52,262 nucleotides of DNA from assembly GCF_900100045.1 (NCBI RefSeq), contig NZ_FNEA01000029.1, forward strand, positions 1 to 52,262, written 5' to 3'. Position numbers and translations under genes: made by a program. The notes beneath the pieces are model-generated. The model did no database searches, had not been told where the DNA came from, and saw nothing but the letters and a program-made list of their open reading frames with translations. Positions 34,374 through 43,054 of the stretch are shown in pieces (position 1 is the stretch's first letter; each line of letters starts with the position of its first letter). This DNA comes from Paracoccus denitrificans. GTDB lineage: Bacteria > Pseudomonadota > Alphaproteobacteria > Rhodobacterales > Rhodobacteraceae.

Positions 34374-35066
34374 CTAGCGGTTGGTGGCGATGCGGGTGCG
34401 CTTGCGCAGGACCGCGACCAGTTGCGAGGCGGAGGTGCAGATCACCAGATAGACCGCCGCCACGGTCAGATACATTTCGACCAGCCGGCCGTTCAGCTGC
34501 GCCACCTTGGAGGCCGCGCCCACCAGGTCGGTCAGCGACAGGACGTAGACCAGCGAAGTATCCTGGAACAGGATGATGGTCTGGCTGAGGATGATCGGCG
34601 AGGTCACCCGGAACACCTGCGGCAGGATGATGTGCCGATAGGTCTGCAAGGTCGAAAGCGACAGCGCGTCGGCGGCCTCGTATTGACCCTTGCCAACCGA
34701 GCGCAGGCCGACGCGGATGATCTCGGAATAATAGGCCGCCTCGAACAGCGAGAAGGTCAGAAAGGCCGTCAGCACCCCGCCCACCGGCATCGGCCGGCCG
34801 TTGTTGAACATCCAGCCCGCGATCAAGGGCACCAGGAAGAAGAACCAGAACAGCACCATGATCAGCGGGATCGAGCGGATCAGCGCCACATAGCCCTTGG
34901 CGAGCTGCGCCAGCACCGGCACCTGCAGATGCTGGACCAGCGCCAGCCCGGTTCCCAGCACCAGCCCGGCGACAAAGGCGACGGCGGTCAGCAGCAGTGA
35001 GAATTGCAGCCCCTTCCACAGGAAAGGCAGGGCATCGACGACGACCGAGAAATCAAGCGCGTTCAT
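34374..35066 (-). CDS. Polar amino acid ABC transporter permease (1)
   Basis: A 230-residue permease of the His/Glu/Gln type, with about five helices. The stretches YVALIRSIPLIMVLFWFFF (core RSIPLIM) and EAADALSLSTLQTYRHIILPQ (EAA loop) are diagnostic. Its ATG overlaps the stop of the other permease by four bases (ATGA). Together they form the channel. Confidence 0.9.
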   Translation of the reverse strand: MNALDFSVVVDALPFLWKGLQFSLLLTAVAFVAGLVLGTGLALVQHLQVPVLAQLAKGYVALIRSIPLIMVLFWFFFLVPLIAGWMFNNGRPMPVGGVLTAFLTFSLFEAAYYSEIIRVGLRSVGKGQYEAADALSLSTLQTYRHIILPQVFRVTSPIILSQTIILFQDTSLVYVLSLTDLVGAASKVAQLNGRLVEMYLTVAAVYLVICTSASQLVAVLRKRTRIATNR

Positions 35067-35824
35067 AGCGCACCTCCGCGACGCAGGATGGGAAGACGGC
35101 GCGCCTTGCGGGCCGGCGCGCTGCCGGGGATCTGGAAGCGGCGGTCGATCCACAGCATCAGCCGATAGGCGACCAGCGCCAGCAGCAGGTAGATGATCGT
35201 CGCCGCCGCGAAGGCGCCGAAGGTCTGGAAGGTCGCCTCGGAGATCTGCCGCGCCTGCGCAGTCAACTCCAACAGGCCGATGGTCAGGGCGACCGAGGTG
35301 TTCTTGTAGATCCCCATCACCTCGCTGGTCAGGCTGGGAACGATCAGCCGCAGAGCCTGCGGCACGATGATGTGGCGCCGGGCGGCCCAAGGCGAAAGCC
35401 CCAGCGCGGCGGCAGCCTCGTCCTGGCCGGCCGGCAGCGCCTCGATGCCCGCCCGCACCTGCTCGGCGATGCGCGCCGCGGTATAGAGGCCGAGACAGGC
35501 CAGCGCCGGGAAAAAGGCGCCCCAGGGCGGCGGCATCTGCTTGATCCGGTCGCCCAGGCCCGTGGGCAGAAGCTCGGGCAGCACGAAATACCACAGGAAC
35601 ATCTGCACCAGCACCGGGATGTTGCGAAAGACCTCGACATAAAGCCGCGCGGCCAGGGCGACGGCGCGGTTGCGGCTGGTGCGCCCGACGCCCACCAGCA
35701 CGCCGATGGCAAAGGCGATCCACCAGCCGCCGACAGCCAGAAGCAGCGTCCACATCAAGCCCGACAGCAGCCACTGGATGTAAAGCTGCCCGTCTATCGC
35801 AGGTTGAAAAAGCACGTCGAACAT
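35063..35824 (-). CDS. Polar amino acid ABC transporter permease (2)
   Basis: A 253-residue permease, longer than its partner by a basic C-terminal tail (RRFQIPGS...RKARRLP). RNIPVLVQMFLWYFVLPEL and an EAAAALGLSPWAARRHIIVPQ loop place it with GltJ/AapQ-type subunits for acidic amino acids. AGG precedes the ATG at 35824. It follows the binding protein gene by 56 bases. Confidence 0.9.
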   Translation of the reverse strand: MFDVLFQPAIDGQLYIQWLLSGLMWTLLLAVGGWWIAFAIGVLVGVGRTSRNRAVALAARLYVEVFRNIPVLVQMFLWYFVLPELLPTGLGDRIKQMPPPWGAFFPALACLGLYTAARIAEQVRAGIEALPAGQDEAAAALGLSPWAARRHIIVPQALRLIVPSLTSEVMGIYKNTSVALTIGLLELTAQARQISEATFQTFGAFAAATIIYLLLALVAYRLMLWIDRRFQIPGSAPARKARRLPILRRGGAL

Positions 35825-35880
35825 GCCGATGACCTTTGCTTGGGGCCGGGCCGCGAGCCGCCACCCGGCCGGGGTTGCTG

Positions 35881-36768
35881 TCACTCGACGGCGTCGCTTG
35901 GATTGGCGACGCGTTCCTTCAGCGCCTCGCCCATCGCGAAATCGAGGTTCTCGTTCCGCGGCGGGATCGGTTGCGTGAACCACTGGTCATAGATCGCGGT
36001 AAACTCGCCCGAAGCCATCAGCCCCTTCAGCGTGTCGTCCACCACCGCCTTGAACTCGGCATCGTCCTTGGTGAACATCAGCCCGTAATAGATCCGGTCA
36101 TAAGCCTCGGGCAGGAAGGCCAGCGCCGCAGGATCAGGCGCCGCGGCACGGAGTCCGGCCAGCAGGATGTCGTCCTCCATGAAGGCCACGGCGCGACCCG
36201 ATGTCAGCATCAGGAAGGATTCCGCGTGATCCTTGGCCTGGGCGATGTTCAGGTCCATCCCTTGGGCCGATAGCGCCTGCGCGAAGCCCACCGCGTTCGA
36301 GCCCTGCGTGGCGACGACGGTCTTGCCTTTCAGATCATCGGCGCCCTTGAGGTCATTCCTGGCCAGCACCAGCCAGCGCGGCTGGCTGACGAAGGTCGCG
36401 ACGCTGAACGAGACCTGCTCCTGCCGGGTCTTGTTGTTCGCCGTGCCGCCGCATTCGATGTCCACGGTGCCGTTCTGGATCAGCGGGATGCGGTTCGAGG
36501 AATTGACCGGGACGTAGTTCACCCGGATCTCCTTGCCGAGCTTTGCCTCGATGCTGTCCACGATCCGCGCGCACAGGTCCAGCGAGAAGCCGATCGGCTG
36601 CTGGTCGGCGCCGAGATAGGAAAACGGAATCGAGGCTTCACGATAGCCGATGGTGATCGCTTCGTTCGAGGCGATGCGCTCCAGCGTCACGCTGTCGGCA
36701 TGAGCGGGGGCGGCAAGGGCCGCACAGGCGAGAACGCCGCACAGGCCAAGGCTTTTGATGCTGTTCAT
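35881..36768 (-). CDS. Polar amino acid ABC transporter substrate-binding protein
   Basis: A 295-residue family-3 solute-binding protein. The signal peptide ends at AAPAHA (residues 19-24). TIGYREASIPFSYLG and PIGFSLDLC are the usual front part, and GTVDIECGGTANNKTR is the hinge and ligand part of the GltI/AapJ-like glutamate/aspartate group. The ligand is probably an amino acid or a close analogue used by the class V aminotransferase encoded upstream. Confidence 0.9.
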   Translation of the reverse strand: MNSIKSLGLCGVLACAALAAPAHADSVTLERIASNEAITIGYREASIPFSYLGADQQPIGFSLDLCARIVDSIEAKLGKEIRVNYVPVNSSNRIPLIQNGTVDIECGGTANNKTRQEQVSFSVATFVSQPRWLVLARNDLKGADDLKGKTVVATQGSNAVGFAQALSAQGMDLNIAQAKDHAESFLMLTSGRAVAFMEDDILLAGLRAAAPDPAALAFLPEAYDRIYYGLMFTKDDAEFKAVVDDTLKGLMASGEFTAIYDQWFTQPIPPRNENLDFAMGEALKERVANPSDAVE

Positions 36769-36802
36769 GTTGGTTCCCTTGTTGGTCGGTTCGTTTCTTA
36801 TT

Positions 36803-36831
36803 GCGCCGGACCTGCTGGTCAGGTCCGGCGC
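36803..36831 (-). terminator. Long perfect hairpin between aminotransferase and importer genes
   Basis: GCGCCGGACCTG (36803-36814) pairs with CAGGTCCGGCGC (36820-36831), 12 bp with a five-base loop. It begins eight bases after the aminotransferase stop on the minus strand. No T-tract follows on that strand, so it may be an attenuator or an mRNA-stabilising element within the operon. Confidence 0.55.
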
Positions 36832-36838
36832 ATCTTGC

Positions 36839-37987
36839 TCAGGCGGCGGCGCTTGCGCGCAGCCGGGCCTCGACCGCGTCGAGGAAACGGTCGATGTCCG
36901 CCTCGGTGCTGAACAGGCCCAGCGAGATGCGGACCCCGTCCCGTTCGGGCGAAAGACGGATGTTCTGCTCGGCGAAATAGGGCAGCCATTCCGCGGCGGG
37001 CAGCGCGGCGACATAGATATGCGGCGCGCGATGCGCCCGCGCCCGCGGGCCGACAAGCCCGACGCCCAGCCGGTCCAGCCCGGCGATCAGCCGGTCGCCC
37101 AGGGCATGGCAATGCTCCTGGATCTCGGCGACGCCGATGGCGTCCAGCAGCTCCAGCGCCCCGCCCAGCCCCAGCACGGCGGGCAGGTTGAAGTTGCCGA
37201 TCTCGAACCGGCGGGCGGTGCTGGCGACGGTCATGTTGTCATGCCGCGCGATCAGGTCGGCGGGCGGGTTTTCCAGGGTGATCGCGGCCATGTAGCTGGG
37301 CTGGGCATCGACCGCCTTGCGGTTCCAGTACAGAAAGCCCAGCCCCTGCGGCAGCAACAGCCCCTTGTGGGTGCCCGAGCCGACGAAGGTGGCACCGATC
37401 TTCTTGACGTCCACCGGCACCACGCCGATGCCCTGCATCACGTCCACGACGAAGAAAAGCCCGCGTTCCCGGCACAGGCGGCCGACGCTTTCGACATCGA
37501 ACAGATGCCCGGCATGGAAAGTCACCAGCGACATCGAGATGGCGCGTGTCCGCTCGCCCAGGTGCCGCTCGAAGAATGCACCGTCCACGACCTCGGGCAT
37601 CGGCAGGAAGCGCGTCTCGACGCCCTTGCGGGCCAGGTTCAGGAAGGCATAGGCGTTGTTCGGATGATCGCCCTCCAGCATCAGCACCTCGTCCCCGGCT
37701 TCCAGCGGCAGGGCGTTGGCGGCGATGTTCATCGCCTCCGAGGTGTTCTTGGTAAAGGCGATCTCTTCGGGTGCGGCGTTCACGAATGCGGCCAACTGGC
37801 CGCGCACCGCCTCCATGCCCGAAAGCCATTCGGACTTGGGGCCGGCAGTGTCGAAGGAAGAGGCGATGAACGCCTCGAGCCGCTCTTTCACCGGCACGGA
37901 TAGCGGCGACTGAAAGCCCGCATCCAGATAGGTCATCCGCTCTACCGCCGGGAAAAGTCGCCGCACCGCGGCAACGTCATAGGACAT
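36839..37987 (-). CDS. Class V aminotransferase (isopenicillin-N epimerase/cysteine desulfurase-like)
   Basis: A 382-residue PLP enzyme of fold type I. FTKNTSEAMNIAANAL is the phosphate-binding part, VVDVMQGIG carries the Asp for the pyridine nitrogen, and GSGTHKGLLLPQG has the Schiff-base lysine. No mobile active-site Cys of a cysteine desulfurase is evident. It would transaminate, epimerise or eliminate from an amino compound. AGGAG precedes the ATG. It opens the operon that continues with the polar amino acid importer; probable IclR sites lie upstream. Confidence 0.82.
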   Translation of the reverse strand: MSYDVAAVRRLFPAVERMTYLDAGFQSPLSVPVKERLEAFIASSFDTAGPKSEWLSGMEAVRGQLAAFVNAAPEEIAFTKNTSEAMNIAANALPLEAGDEVLMLEGDHPNNAYAFLNLARKGVETRFLPMPEVVDGAFFERHLGERTRAISMSLVTFHAGHLFDVESVGRLCRERGLFFVVDVMQGIGVVPVDVKKIGATFVGSGTHKGLLLPQGLGFLYWNRKAVDAQPSYMAAITLENPPADLIARHDNMTVASTARRFEIGNFNLPAVLGLGGALELLDAIGVAEIQEHCHALGDRLIAGLDRLGVGLVGPRARAHRAPHIYVAALPAAEWLPYFAEQNIRLSPERDGVRISLGLFSTEADIDRFLDAVEARLRASAAA

Positions 37988-38050
37988 GGATCGCTCTCCT
38001 GCTGCACCCCGAGGACCGACCTTCAGCAAGGCAAGCCCTCCTGTTGATCA

Positions 38051-38145
38051 ATTTCCGAGATCAATGATTTCGAAAATCAGGATGCGAGGGGATGCCGATC
38101 CTGTCACGATAAAATTTCTCTTTTCGGATTCAATTATTCCGAAAA
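38051..38145. promoter_or_regulatory. AT-rich palindromes, probable IclR operators
   Basis: TTTTCGGA (38121-38128) and TCCGAAAA (38138-38145) form a perfect 8-bp dyad with nine bases between. A related imperfect dyad, ATTTCCGA...TTTCGAAAAT (38051-38077), lies 44 bases before it. Both are upstream of the aminotransferase start at 37987 in an otherwise AT-rich spacer. Confidence 0.55.
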
Positions 38146-38211
38146 TTGATAAATTAGTGAATTCCGGCAGCTGCTCTGGTTCCAAAGAATGAGGCTGTCA
38201 CCCTTTGACGG

Positions 38212-38994
38212 TCAGCCGTCCTCGTCCTCGCCGTCCAGAATCGTCTGCGCCAGCAGATGCGCGGCGCGCTGCAATGGCTCGATGAAGGCCCCCAGTTCGT
38301 CATAGCGCACCCGCGCCGTCGGCACCGACACCCCGAGACAGGCGATCAGCGTGCCGTCGGGGGCGGTAATCGGCACCGCGCAGCCCACGACGCCCTGCAC
38401 ATATTCCTCGTTGGTGCTGGCCCAGCCCTTGCGCCGGACCTCGGCCAGCACGGCAAGCAGCGCGTCGGGATCGGTGATGGTGTTCGGCGTGTGCTGCTGC
38501 ATCGGCAGCGTCCTGACCAGCTTGTCGCGCGCCGCGCCGGGCATCCGGCTGAGATAGATCTTGCCGGTCGAGGTGCAGTAAAGGGGCGCATCGGTGCCCG
38601 GATCGAATTGCAGGCCCTGCGAGGGCGCGACGCGCACGCTGTCCACATAGACGACGCGGTTGTTGCGGACGATGCCGATCTCGCATTGCTCGCCGATCTC
38701 GCCGGCCACGGCGGTCAGGACGGCATGGCGCCGGGCGGTGCGGAAGGCGTTGCTGATGGTCTTGCCCGCCAGCACCACAAGGCGATTGCCGACCCAGAAC
38801 CGCTTGGTCCCGGGGGCCTTCTGCACCATCTGCCGCGCCTCGAGATTGCTGATCAACCGATGCGCCGTCGGCACCGGCAGGCCCAGTTCCTGGGCGATCT
38901 CGACCGTGGTGACCGGCTTTCGCTGGCTGGCGACGAAATCCAGGATCGCAAGGGCACGATCCAGCGGGCCGTCGGAGGGCGTTTCAAGGGGCAT
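38212..38994 (-). CDS. IclR-family transcriptional regulator
   Basis: A 260-residue regulator: winged HTH at residues 10-65 (RALAILDFVAS, VTTVEIAQELGLPVPTAHRLI as VTTVEIAQEL...PTAHRLI), then a GAF-like effector domain with YCTSTGKIYLSRM and GVVGCAVPI. The start at 38994 is preferred; a longer start at 39051 would make the palindrome at 39031-39043 coding. No strong ribosome binding site is seen for either. It lies just upstream of and in the same direction as the aminotransferase-importer operon and probably controls it. Confidence 0.85.
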   Translation of the reverse strand: MPLETPSDGPLDRALAILDFVASQRKPVTTVEIAQELGLPVPTAHRLISNLEARQMVQKAPGTKRFWVGNRLVVLAGKTISNAFRTARRHAVLTAVAGEIGEQCEIGIVRNNRVVYVDSVRVAPSQGLQFDPGTDAPLYCTSTGKIYLSRMPGAARDKLVRTLPMQQHTPNTITDPDALLAVLAEVRRKGWASTNEEYVQGVVGCAVPITAPDGTLIACLGVSVPTARVRYDELGAFIEPLQRAAHLLAQTILDGEDEDG

Positions 38995-39010
38995 GTGATC
39001 AAACCAATGA

Positions 39011-39043
39011 TTCTCGGCAAGCGAGAACTGTTTTTTCGAAAAA
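39011..39043. promoter_or_regulatory. Palindromes upstream of iclR, probable autoregulatory site
   Basis: TTCTCG (39011-39016) and CGAGAA (39022-39027) form one dyad, and TTTTTTCGAAAAA (39031-39043) a second. The TTTTCGAAAA core resembles the dyads at 38051-38145, which suggests one protein binds all of them. Confidence 0.45.
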
Positions 39044-39154
39044 CGAGGCATTGGGCAAGAAGAATGCGGCCCTCAGCACGGATGGGCAGAGGTCTGCAAG
39101 GTGCTTCACGCTTCTTGGACAATCGAAGATGAGCCGCCGGGCGCTGGAATCGCA

Positions 39155-39385
39155 GGCCGACCGGGTTGAGATTGTCCGCAAGCGTATCCCCGGCCATCGG
39201 CTCGACCACCATCCATGTGCCGCCGTCCTTCAGCGCCCGCTTGATATGAGCCGCTGCGGTCTCGGGATCGCCCATGTCGTGCAGGCAGTCGAAGCAGGTG
39301 ATCAGGTCGAGGTCGCGCCCGTCGAAGTCCTGCGCCCGGCCGACCTCGAAGCGCAGGTTCAGCGCCTTGCGGCCCTCTGTCTGCC
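39155..39385 (-). pseudogene. Class I SAM methyltransferase fragment
   Basis: A 75-codon internal piece: NLRFEVGRAQDFDGRDLDLI, then TCFDCLHDMGDPETAA and WMVVEPMAGDTLADNLNPVG. These are motifs II to post-III of methyltransferases of the type with a C-terminal YYAAST...CTP continuation, which is missing here. Both ends are lost. The fragment lies between iclR and ohrR. Confidence 0.65.
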
Positions 39386-39393
39386 GGTCGCCT

Positions 39394-39837
39394 TTACGAT
39401 GTGCTTTCCTTGCCTGTCAGGGCCTGATGCAGGCGCCGGACCTCGCGGTTGAGGGCGATCATCTCTTCCGCCGTCATGCCGGCCCGGGCGAAGAGGGCCT
39501 CACCAAGGCTGCGGCTTTCCGTCCTGAGATCCAGACCGCGCGCGGTCAATGCGACCACCACGCCCCGCTCGTCATCCTGGCGCCGGGTTCTCGTGACCAG
39601 CCCGGCTGCCTCCAGCCGTTTGACCAGCGGCGTGATCGTGCTCGGCTCCAGGTCCAGCCGGGTGGCAATCGCGCTGATGCTGCGCCCGTCTTTCTCCCAC
39701 AGCACGTTCAGCACCAGGTATTGCGGATAGGTGATGCCCAGCTGGTCCAGCAGCGGCTTGTAGAGGCGGTTGATCGCCATGGAGGTCGCATAGAGCGAGA
39801 AGCACAGCTGATCTTCGAGGGTCGGTTCCTTGGCCAT
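39394..39837 (-). CDS. ohrR: OhrR, organic hydroperoxide-sensing MarR repressor
   Basis: A 147-residue MarR protein. LEDQLCFSLYATSMAINRLYKPLL near the N-terminus holds the peroxide-sensing Cys12 (in QLCFSLY), followed by the winged HTH (SISAIATRLDLEPSTITPLVKRLE, core STITPLVKRL) and basic wing. It is divergent from ohr, the usual arrangement, and should repress ohr until the cysteine is oxidised by organic peroxides. The start at 39837 (MAKEPTLEDQ) is chosen over an upstream start by similarity to family length. Confidence 0.92.
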   Translation of the reverse strand: MAKEPTLEDQLCFSLYATSMAINRLYKPLLDQLGITYPQYLVLNVLWEKDGRSISAIATRLDLEPSTITPLVKRLEAAGLVTRTRRQDDERGVVVALTARGLDLRTESRSLGEALFARAGMTAEEMIALNREVRRLHQALTGKESTS

Positions 39838-39860
39838 AAGGCTTCTTATCACGGGATTTG

Positions 39861-39926
39861 TTATCGCGACAATAAAAAGCTGGACATGCGGTGATGCGCG
39901 CTGTAGTAAATATATTGTTGCGATAA
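39861..39926. promoter_or_regulatory. OhrR operators in the ohrR/ohr divergent region
   Basis: TTATCGCGACAAT (39861-39873) and its near-complement ATTGTTGCGATAA (39914-39926) face each other 40 bases apart. Each fits a MarR-type half-turn repeat (ATTGTYGCGATAA). One lies close to ohrR, the other 30 bases before the ohr start. Confidence 0.6.
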
Positions 39927-39956
39927 TTATTATGACGAAAAGAAAGGGAAATGATC

Positions 39957-40382
39957 ATGTCGGTCCAGGTTCTCTACCGCACCCAGGCCACTGCAACCGG
40001 AGGCCGCGAAGGCCAGGCCCGCAGTGCAGACGGCCGTCTGGAGGTCGCGCTCTCCACCCCGAAGGAACTGGGCGGCGCGGGCGGCGCCGGCACCAATCCC
40101 GAACAGCTCTTCGCGGCCGGCTATGCCGCGTGCTTTCTTGGCGCGCTCAAGCTTGTCGCCCAGCAGCAAAAAGTGAAGCTCCCCGCTGATGCCGCGATCA
40201 CCGCGACCGTGGGTATCGGGCCGCGCGCCGAGGGCGGTTTCGGCATCACGGCCGATCTTGCGATCAGCCTGCCGGGCATCGCGCGCGAGGAGGCGCTGAG
40301 ACTGGTCGAGGCGGCGCATCAGACCTGCCCCTATTCGAATGCCACCCGCAACAACGTCGCGGTCGGCCTGACGGTAATCTGA
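39957..40382 (+). CDS. ohr: Organic hydroperoxide resistance protein Ohr
   Basis: A 141-residue thiol peroxidase of the Ohr/OsmC fold. The peroxidatic Cys59 (GYAACFLGAL) and resolving Cys124 (QTCPYSNATRNN) are in place, with Glu49 in TNPEQLFAAGY. It reduces fatty acid and other organic peroxides using lipoylated proteins. The ATG at 39957 has GGGA seven bases upstream and is favoured over 39951. A GGCCTGTC/GACAGGCC inverted repeat (40401-40438) follows the gene and may act in termination. Confidence 0.95.
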   Translation: MSVQVLYRTQATATGGREGQARSADGRLEVALSTPKELGGAGGAGTNPEQLFAAGYAACFLGALKLVAQQQKVKLPADAAITATVGIGPRAEGGFGITADLAISLPGIAREEALRLVEAAHQTCPYSNATRNNVAVGLTVI

Positions 40383-40522
40383 GACAGGCTCCGCAGGCCC
40401 GGCCTGTCATGACCGGATCGCGGCGGCCTTGACAGGCCGTCGTCGGAGCCGGGCCTTCGAGAAGTGCCCCCGGGGGCGGGAAACCCGCCAGACGTTCATC
40501 GCTATCACCAAAGGAAACGACC

Positions 40523-41020
40523 ATGTTCGGGATCTCTCCCCTGGGCTGGCTGCATACGCTTGGAAGCCTGCCAGCCATTCCCCTCGCGATCTGGATGCTT
40601 GTGCGCCATGGGCGGATCGTGCCCCAGTCCAAAGCCGGCGCGGCTTATTTCGTCTTCATGCTGATCGGTGGCCTGACCGTGTTCCTGGTTGCGAAACAGC
40701 CGGTGAGCAACGTCATCGCAGCCGCAACGCTGGCGCTGCTTGTTGCTGGCTTTGCCGTGGGCCGCATATCGGTGCTGGGGCGTGCAGCCCGCTATTTTGA
40801 AACCATCTTCCTGACCGTTACGGTCTTTCTGCTGCTGGTGCCATCGGTGTCCGAAACGCTGAGACGCGTCCCGGACGGCAATCCGATTGCAGCGGATCCC
40901 GGCTCCCCGATCCTGCTGGGCGCGCTTGGCACGCTCACCGTCATGCTGATCCTGGGACTGACCGCGCAGATCCTGTATCTGCGCAGGACGACAAGGCAGG
41001 TCAGCACCCCGAGGGCCTGA
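40523..41020 (+). CDS. Small membrane protein, four predicted helices
   Basis: A 165-residue protein that I cannot assign. Hydrophobic runs lie near residues 5-25, 42-60, 64-80, 92-108 and 130-150, so four or five membrane segments are likely, with a short basic C-terminus. It has AAAGGA before the start. It lies 140 bases after ohr and converges on the SDR gene. Codon use matches neighbouring genes. Confidence 0.7.
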   Translation: MFGISPLGWLHTLGSLPAIPLAIWMLVRHGRIVPQSKAGAAYFVFMLIGGLTVFLVAKQPVSNVIAAATLALLVAGFAVGRISVLGRAARYFETIFLTVTVFLLLVPSVSETLRRVPDGNPIAADPGSPILLGALGTLTVMLILGLTAQILYLRRTTRQVSTPRA

Positions 41021-41040
41021 CCTGCCCTGACCCTGCCGGT

Positions 41041-41796
41041 TCAGATCGCCTGGCCGCCCGAGACCTCGATCCGTTGCGCTGTGACCCAGCGGTTGTCGTC
41101 GGACAAGAGGCTTGCCACCATCGGGCCGATATCGTCGGGCAAGCCCACCCGGCCAAGCGCGGTCAGCCCGGCGAACTTGGCGTTTACATCCGGGTTGTCG
41201 CGCACGGTGCCGCCGCCGAAATCGGTCTCGATGGCACCCGGCGCAACCGTGTTCACCGCAATGCCGCGCGGCCCGAACTCCTGCGCCATGTAACGGGTCA
41301 GCACCTCGACTGCGCCCTTCGCCGCCGCATAGGCCGCAAAGCCGGCATGGGAAAACCGCGTCAGCCCGGTCGAGAAGTTCACGATCCGCCCGCCATCGAC
41401 GATCAGCGGCAACAGCGCCTGGGTCAGGAAGAACACGCCCTTCACATGCACGTCGAACAACCCGTCGAACTGTGCCTCGGTCGTCTCGCCGATCGGGGCG
41501 AATTCGCCATGACCGGCGTTGTTGACCAGGTGGTCGAAGCTGTCGCGGCCCCAGGCATTCCGCAAGCTGTCGCGCAGAGCGTCGGCAAAGGCGGGGAAGT
41601 CTGCCACTCGCGAGACATCCAGTTGCAGCGCCACCGCCTTGCGGCCCAAAGCCTCGATTTCCGTGACGACCTCGGCGGCTTGCGCTGCGTTGCCGCGATA
41701 GGCCACGACGACATCACCGCCGTGGCGGGCGATGGAAAGCGCGGTATTGCGGCCCAGCCCACGGTTGGCGCCGGTGATCAAAGCGATCTTGCTCAT
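41041..41796 (-). CDS. Short-chain dehydrogenase/reductase (SDR)
   Basis: A 251-residue classical SDR: TGANRGLG (8-15) for NAD(P), NNAG near 94, catalytic Ser in NFSTGLTR and YAAAKG (Tyr-x3-Lys), ending DNRWVTAQRIEVSGGQ. An Arg after the glycine motif hints at NADP(H). It is divergent from an AraC regulator, an arrangement common for AraC-controlled reductases. AGGA precedes the ATG. Confidence 0.88.
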   Translation of the reverse strand: MSKIALITGANRGLGRNTALSIARHGGDVVVAYRGNAAQAAEVVTEIEALGRKAVALQLDVSRVADFPAFADALRDSLRNAWGRDSFDHLVNNAGHGEFAPIGETTEAQFDGLFDVHVKGVFFLTQALLPLIVDGGRIVNFSTGLTRFSHAGFAAYAAAKGAVEVLTRYMAQEFGPRGIAVNTVAPGAIETDFGGGTVRDNPDVNAKFAGLTALGRVGLPDDIGPMVASLLSDDNRWVTAQRIEVSGGQAI

Positions 41797-41968
41797 GTTT
41801 TCGTTCCTCATGTTGAGCGGATGAGGAGAACATGGCGCAGCACGCCCGGCCTTGGTTGCCCGTTCCTCGCGCAATCTTGCCTGTTTCCGCGAAACCTGCG
41901 GATGCGGCTTGCATAGGGGCCCGGTTTCCTTGCCTGATACCGCAAGCCCACTTGTCTGGACCCAACCG

Positions 41969-42844
41969 ATGCGCAGCCTTCTGGATCTTGTCCGCCGCCA
42001 TGCCGATGCCCATGCCGACCGTTTCGGCCTTGCGCCGACACCCTTTCCCGGACTGGGCGTCGTGCGCGTGATGCGTCCCGGCGAATTGCAGGTGGCGGTG
42101 CAAAAGCCGCTGATCGCGATCTGCCTTCAGGGCCGCAAGCGCGTGACGATGGGAACCACCAGCTTCGACTATGGCGCGGGCGAAGCGCTGGTGATCACCG
42201 CCGATGTGCCGACCACCAGCCAGATCCTCGATGCCAGCCCCGCCGCGCCCTATTACGCCCTGGCGCTGGAGCTGGACCCGGCGCTTCTGCGCAGGCTTTC
42301 CGTCGAGGCCGATCTGCGCCCCGCCGGTGCCGCCCCGGTCCGGATCGAGCCGGCCGACCCGGATGTGACCGACGCCGCGTGGCGGCTGATGCGCCTGCTG
42401 GGCCGGCCCGCCGCGCTGCCGGTGCTGGGTGAATCGCTCTTGCGCGAGATGCACTACTGGCTGCTGACCGGCCGCCACGGCGCCGCGATCCGGGGGCTTG
42501 GCGTGGTGGACAGCCATGCCCATCGCATTGCCCGCGCGGTGGCGCTGATCCGGCAGGACTATGCCCGCACGCTGCGGATCGGAGATCTGGCGGCCGTCGC
42601 GGGGATGAGCGAATCCTCCTTTCACCAGCATTTCCGCACGATCACCACGCTGTCGCCGCTGCAATTCCAAAAGCAGCTACGGCTGATCGAGGCACGGCGG
42701 CAAATGCTGGCGGACGGCGTGGGCATCACCCATGCCGCGCATGCTGTGGGCTATGAAAGCGTGCCGCAATTCACCCGCGACTATGCCCGCCTGTTCGGAA
42801 TGCCGCCCGGCCGCGACATGCGCGAGGCAAGGCTCAGCGCCTGA
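41969..42844 (+). CDS. AraC-family transcriptional regulator
   Basis: A 291-residue regulator. The N-terminal half is an AraC_N-type cupin (LIAICLQGRKRVTMG, YGAGEALVITADVPTT) and the C-terminal 100 residues hold two HTH units (RIGDLAAVAGMSESSFHQHF and THAAHAVGYESVPQFTRDYARLFG, shown in part). It is divergent from the SDR gene and probably controls it. ATG 41969 is chosen; earlier in-frame GTG starts lack support. Confidence 0.88.
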   Translation: MRSLLDLVRRHADAHADRFGLAPTPFPGLGVVRVMRPGELQVAVQKPLIAICLQGRKRVTMGTTSFDYGAGEALVITADVPTTSQILDASPAAPYYALALELDPALLRRLSVEADLRPAGAAPVRIEPADPDVTDAAWRLMRLLGRPAALPVLGESLLREMHYWLLTGRHGAAIRGLGVVDSHAHRIARAVALIRQDYARTLRIGDLAAVAGMSESSFHQHFRTITTLSPLQFQKQLRLIEARRQMLADGVGITHAAHAVGYESVPQFTRDYARLFGMPPGRDMREARLSA

Positions 42845-42876
42845 GGCCTCGCGCATTCCGGAAACCCGGCGGGCAT

Positions 42877-43054
42877 TCAAGCATTCAGGGCCGCGGCAAA
42901 GGCCGCTTCACAATGCACCTGCGTGATATCGAATACCGGCACCGGGACATCGCCCTGATCAAGGAGCATTCCCACCTCGGTGCAGCCAAGGATCAGGCAA
43001 TCCGCTCCGCGGTCCACGAGGCGCTGTGCGATGGCCATGAAAACGGCCCGGCTC
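42877..43054 (-). pseudogene. Aspartate/glutamate racemase, C-terminal fragment
   Basis: About 58 codons: FMAIAQRLVDRGADCLILGCTEVGMLLDQ with the second catalytic Cys in GCTE (cited as LILGCTEVGM), then VPVPVFDITQVHCEAA. The first 170 or so residues are missing. The fragment is joined in frame to the start of an IS21 istA gene at about 43055, so an IS21-linked deletion removed the front of the gene. Confidence 0.75.
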
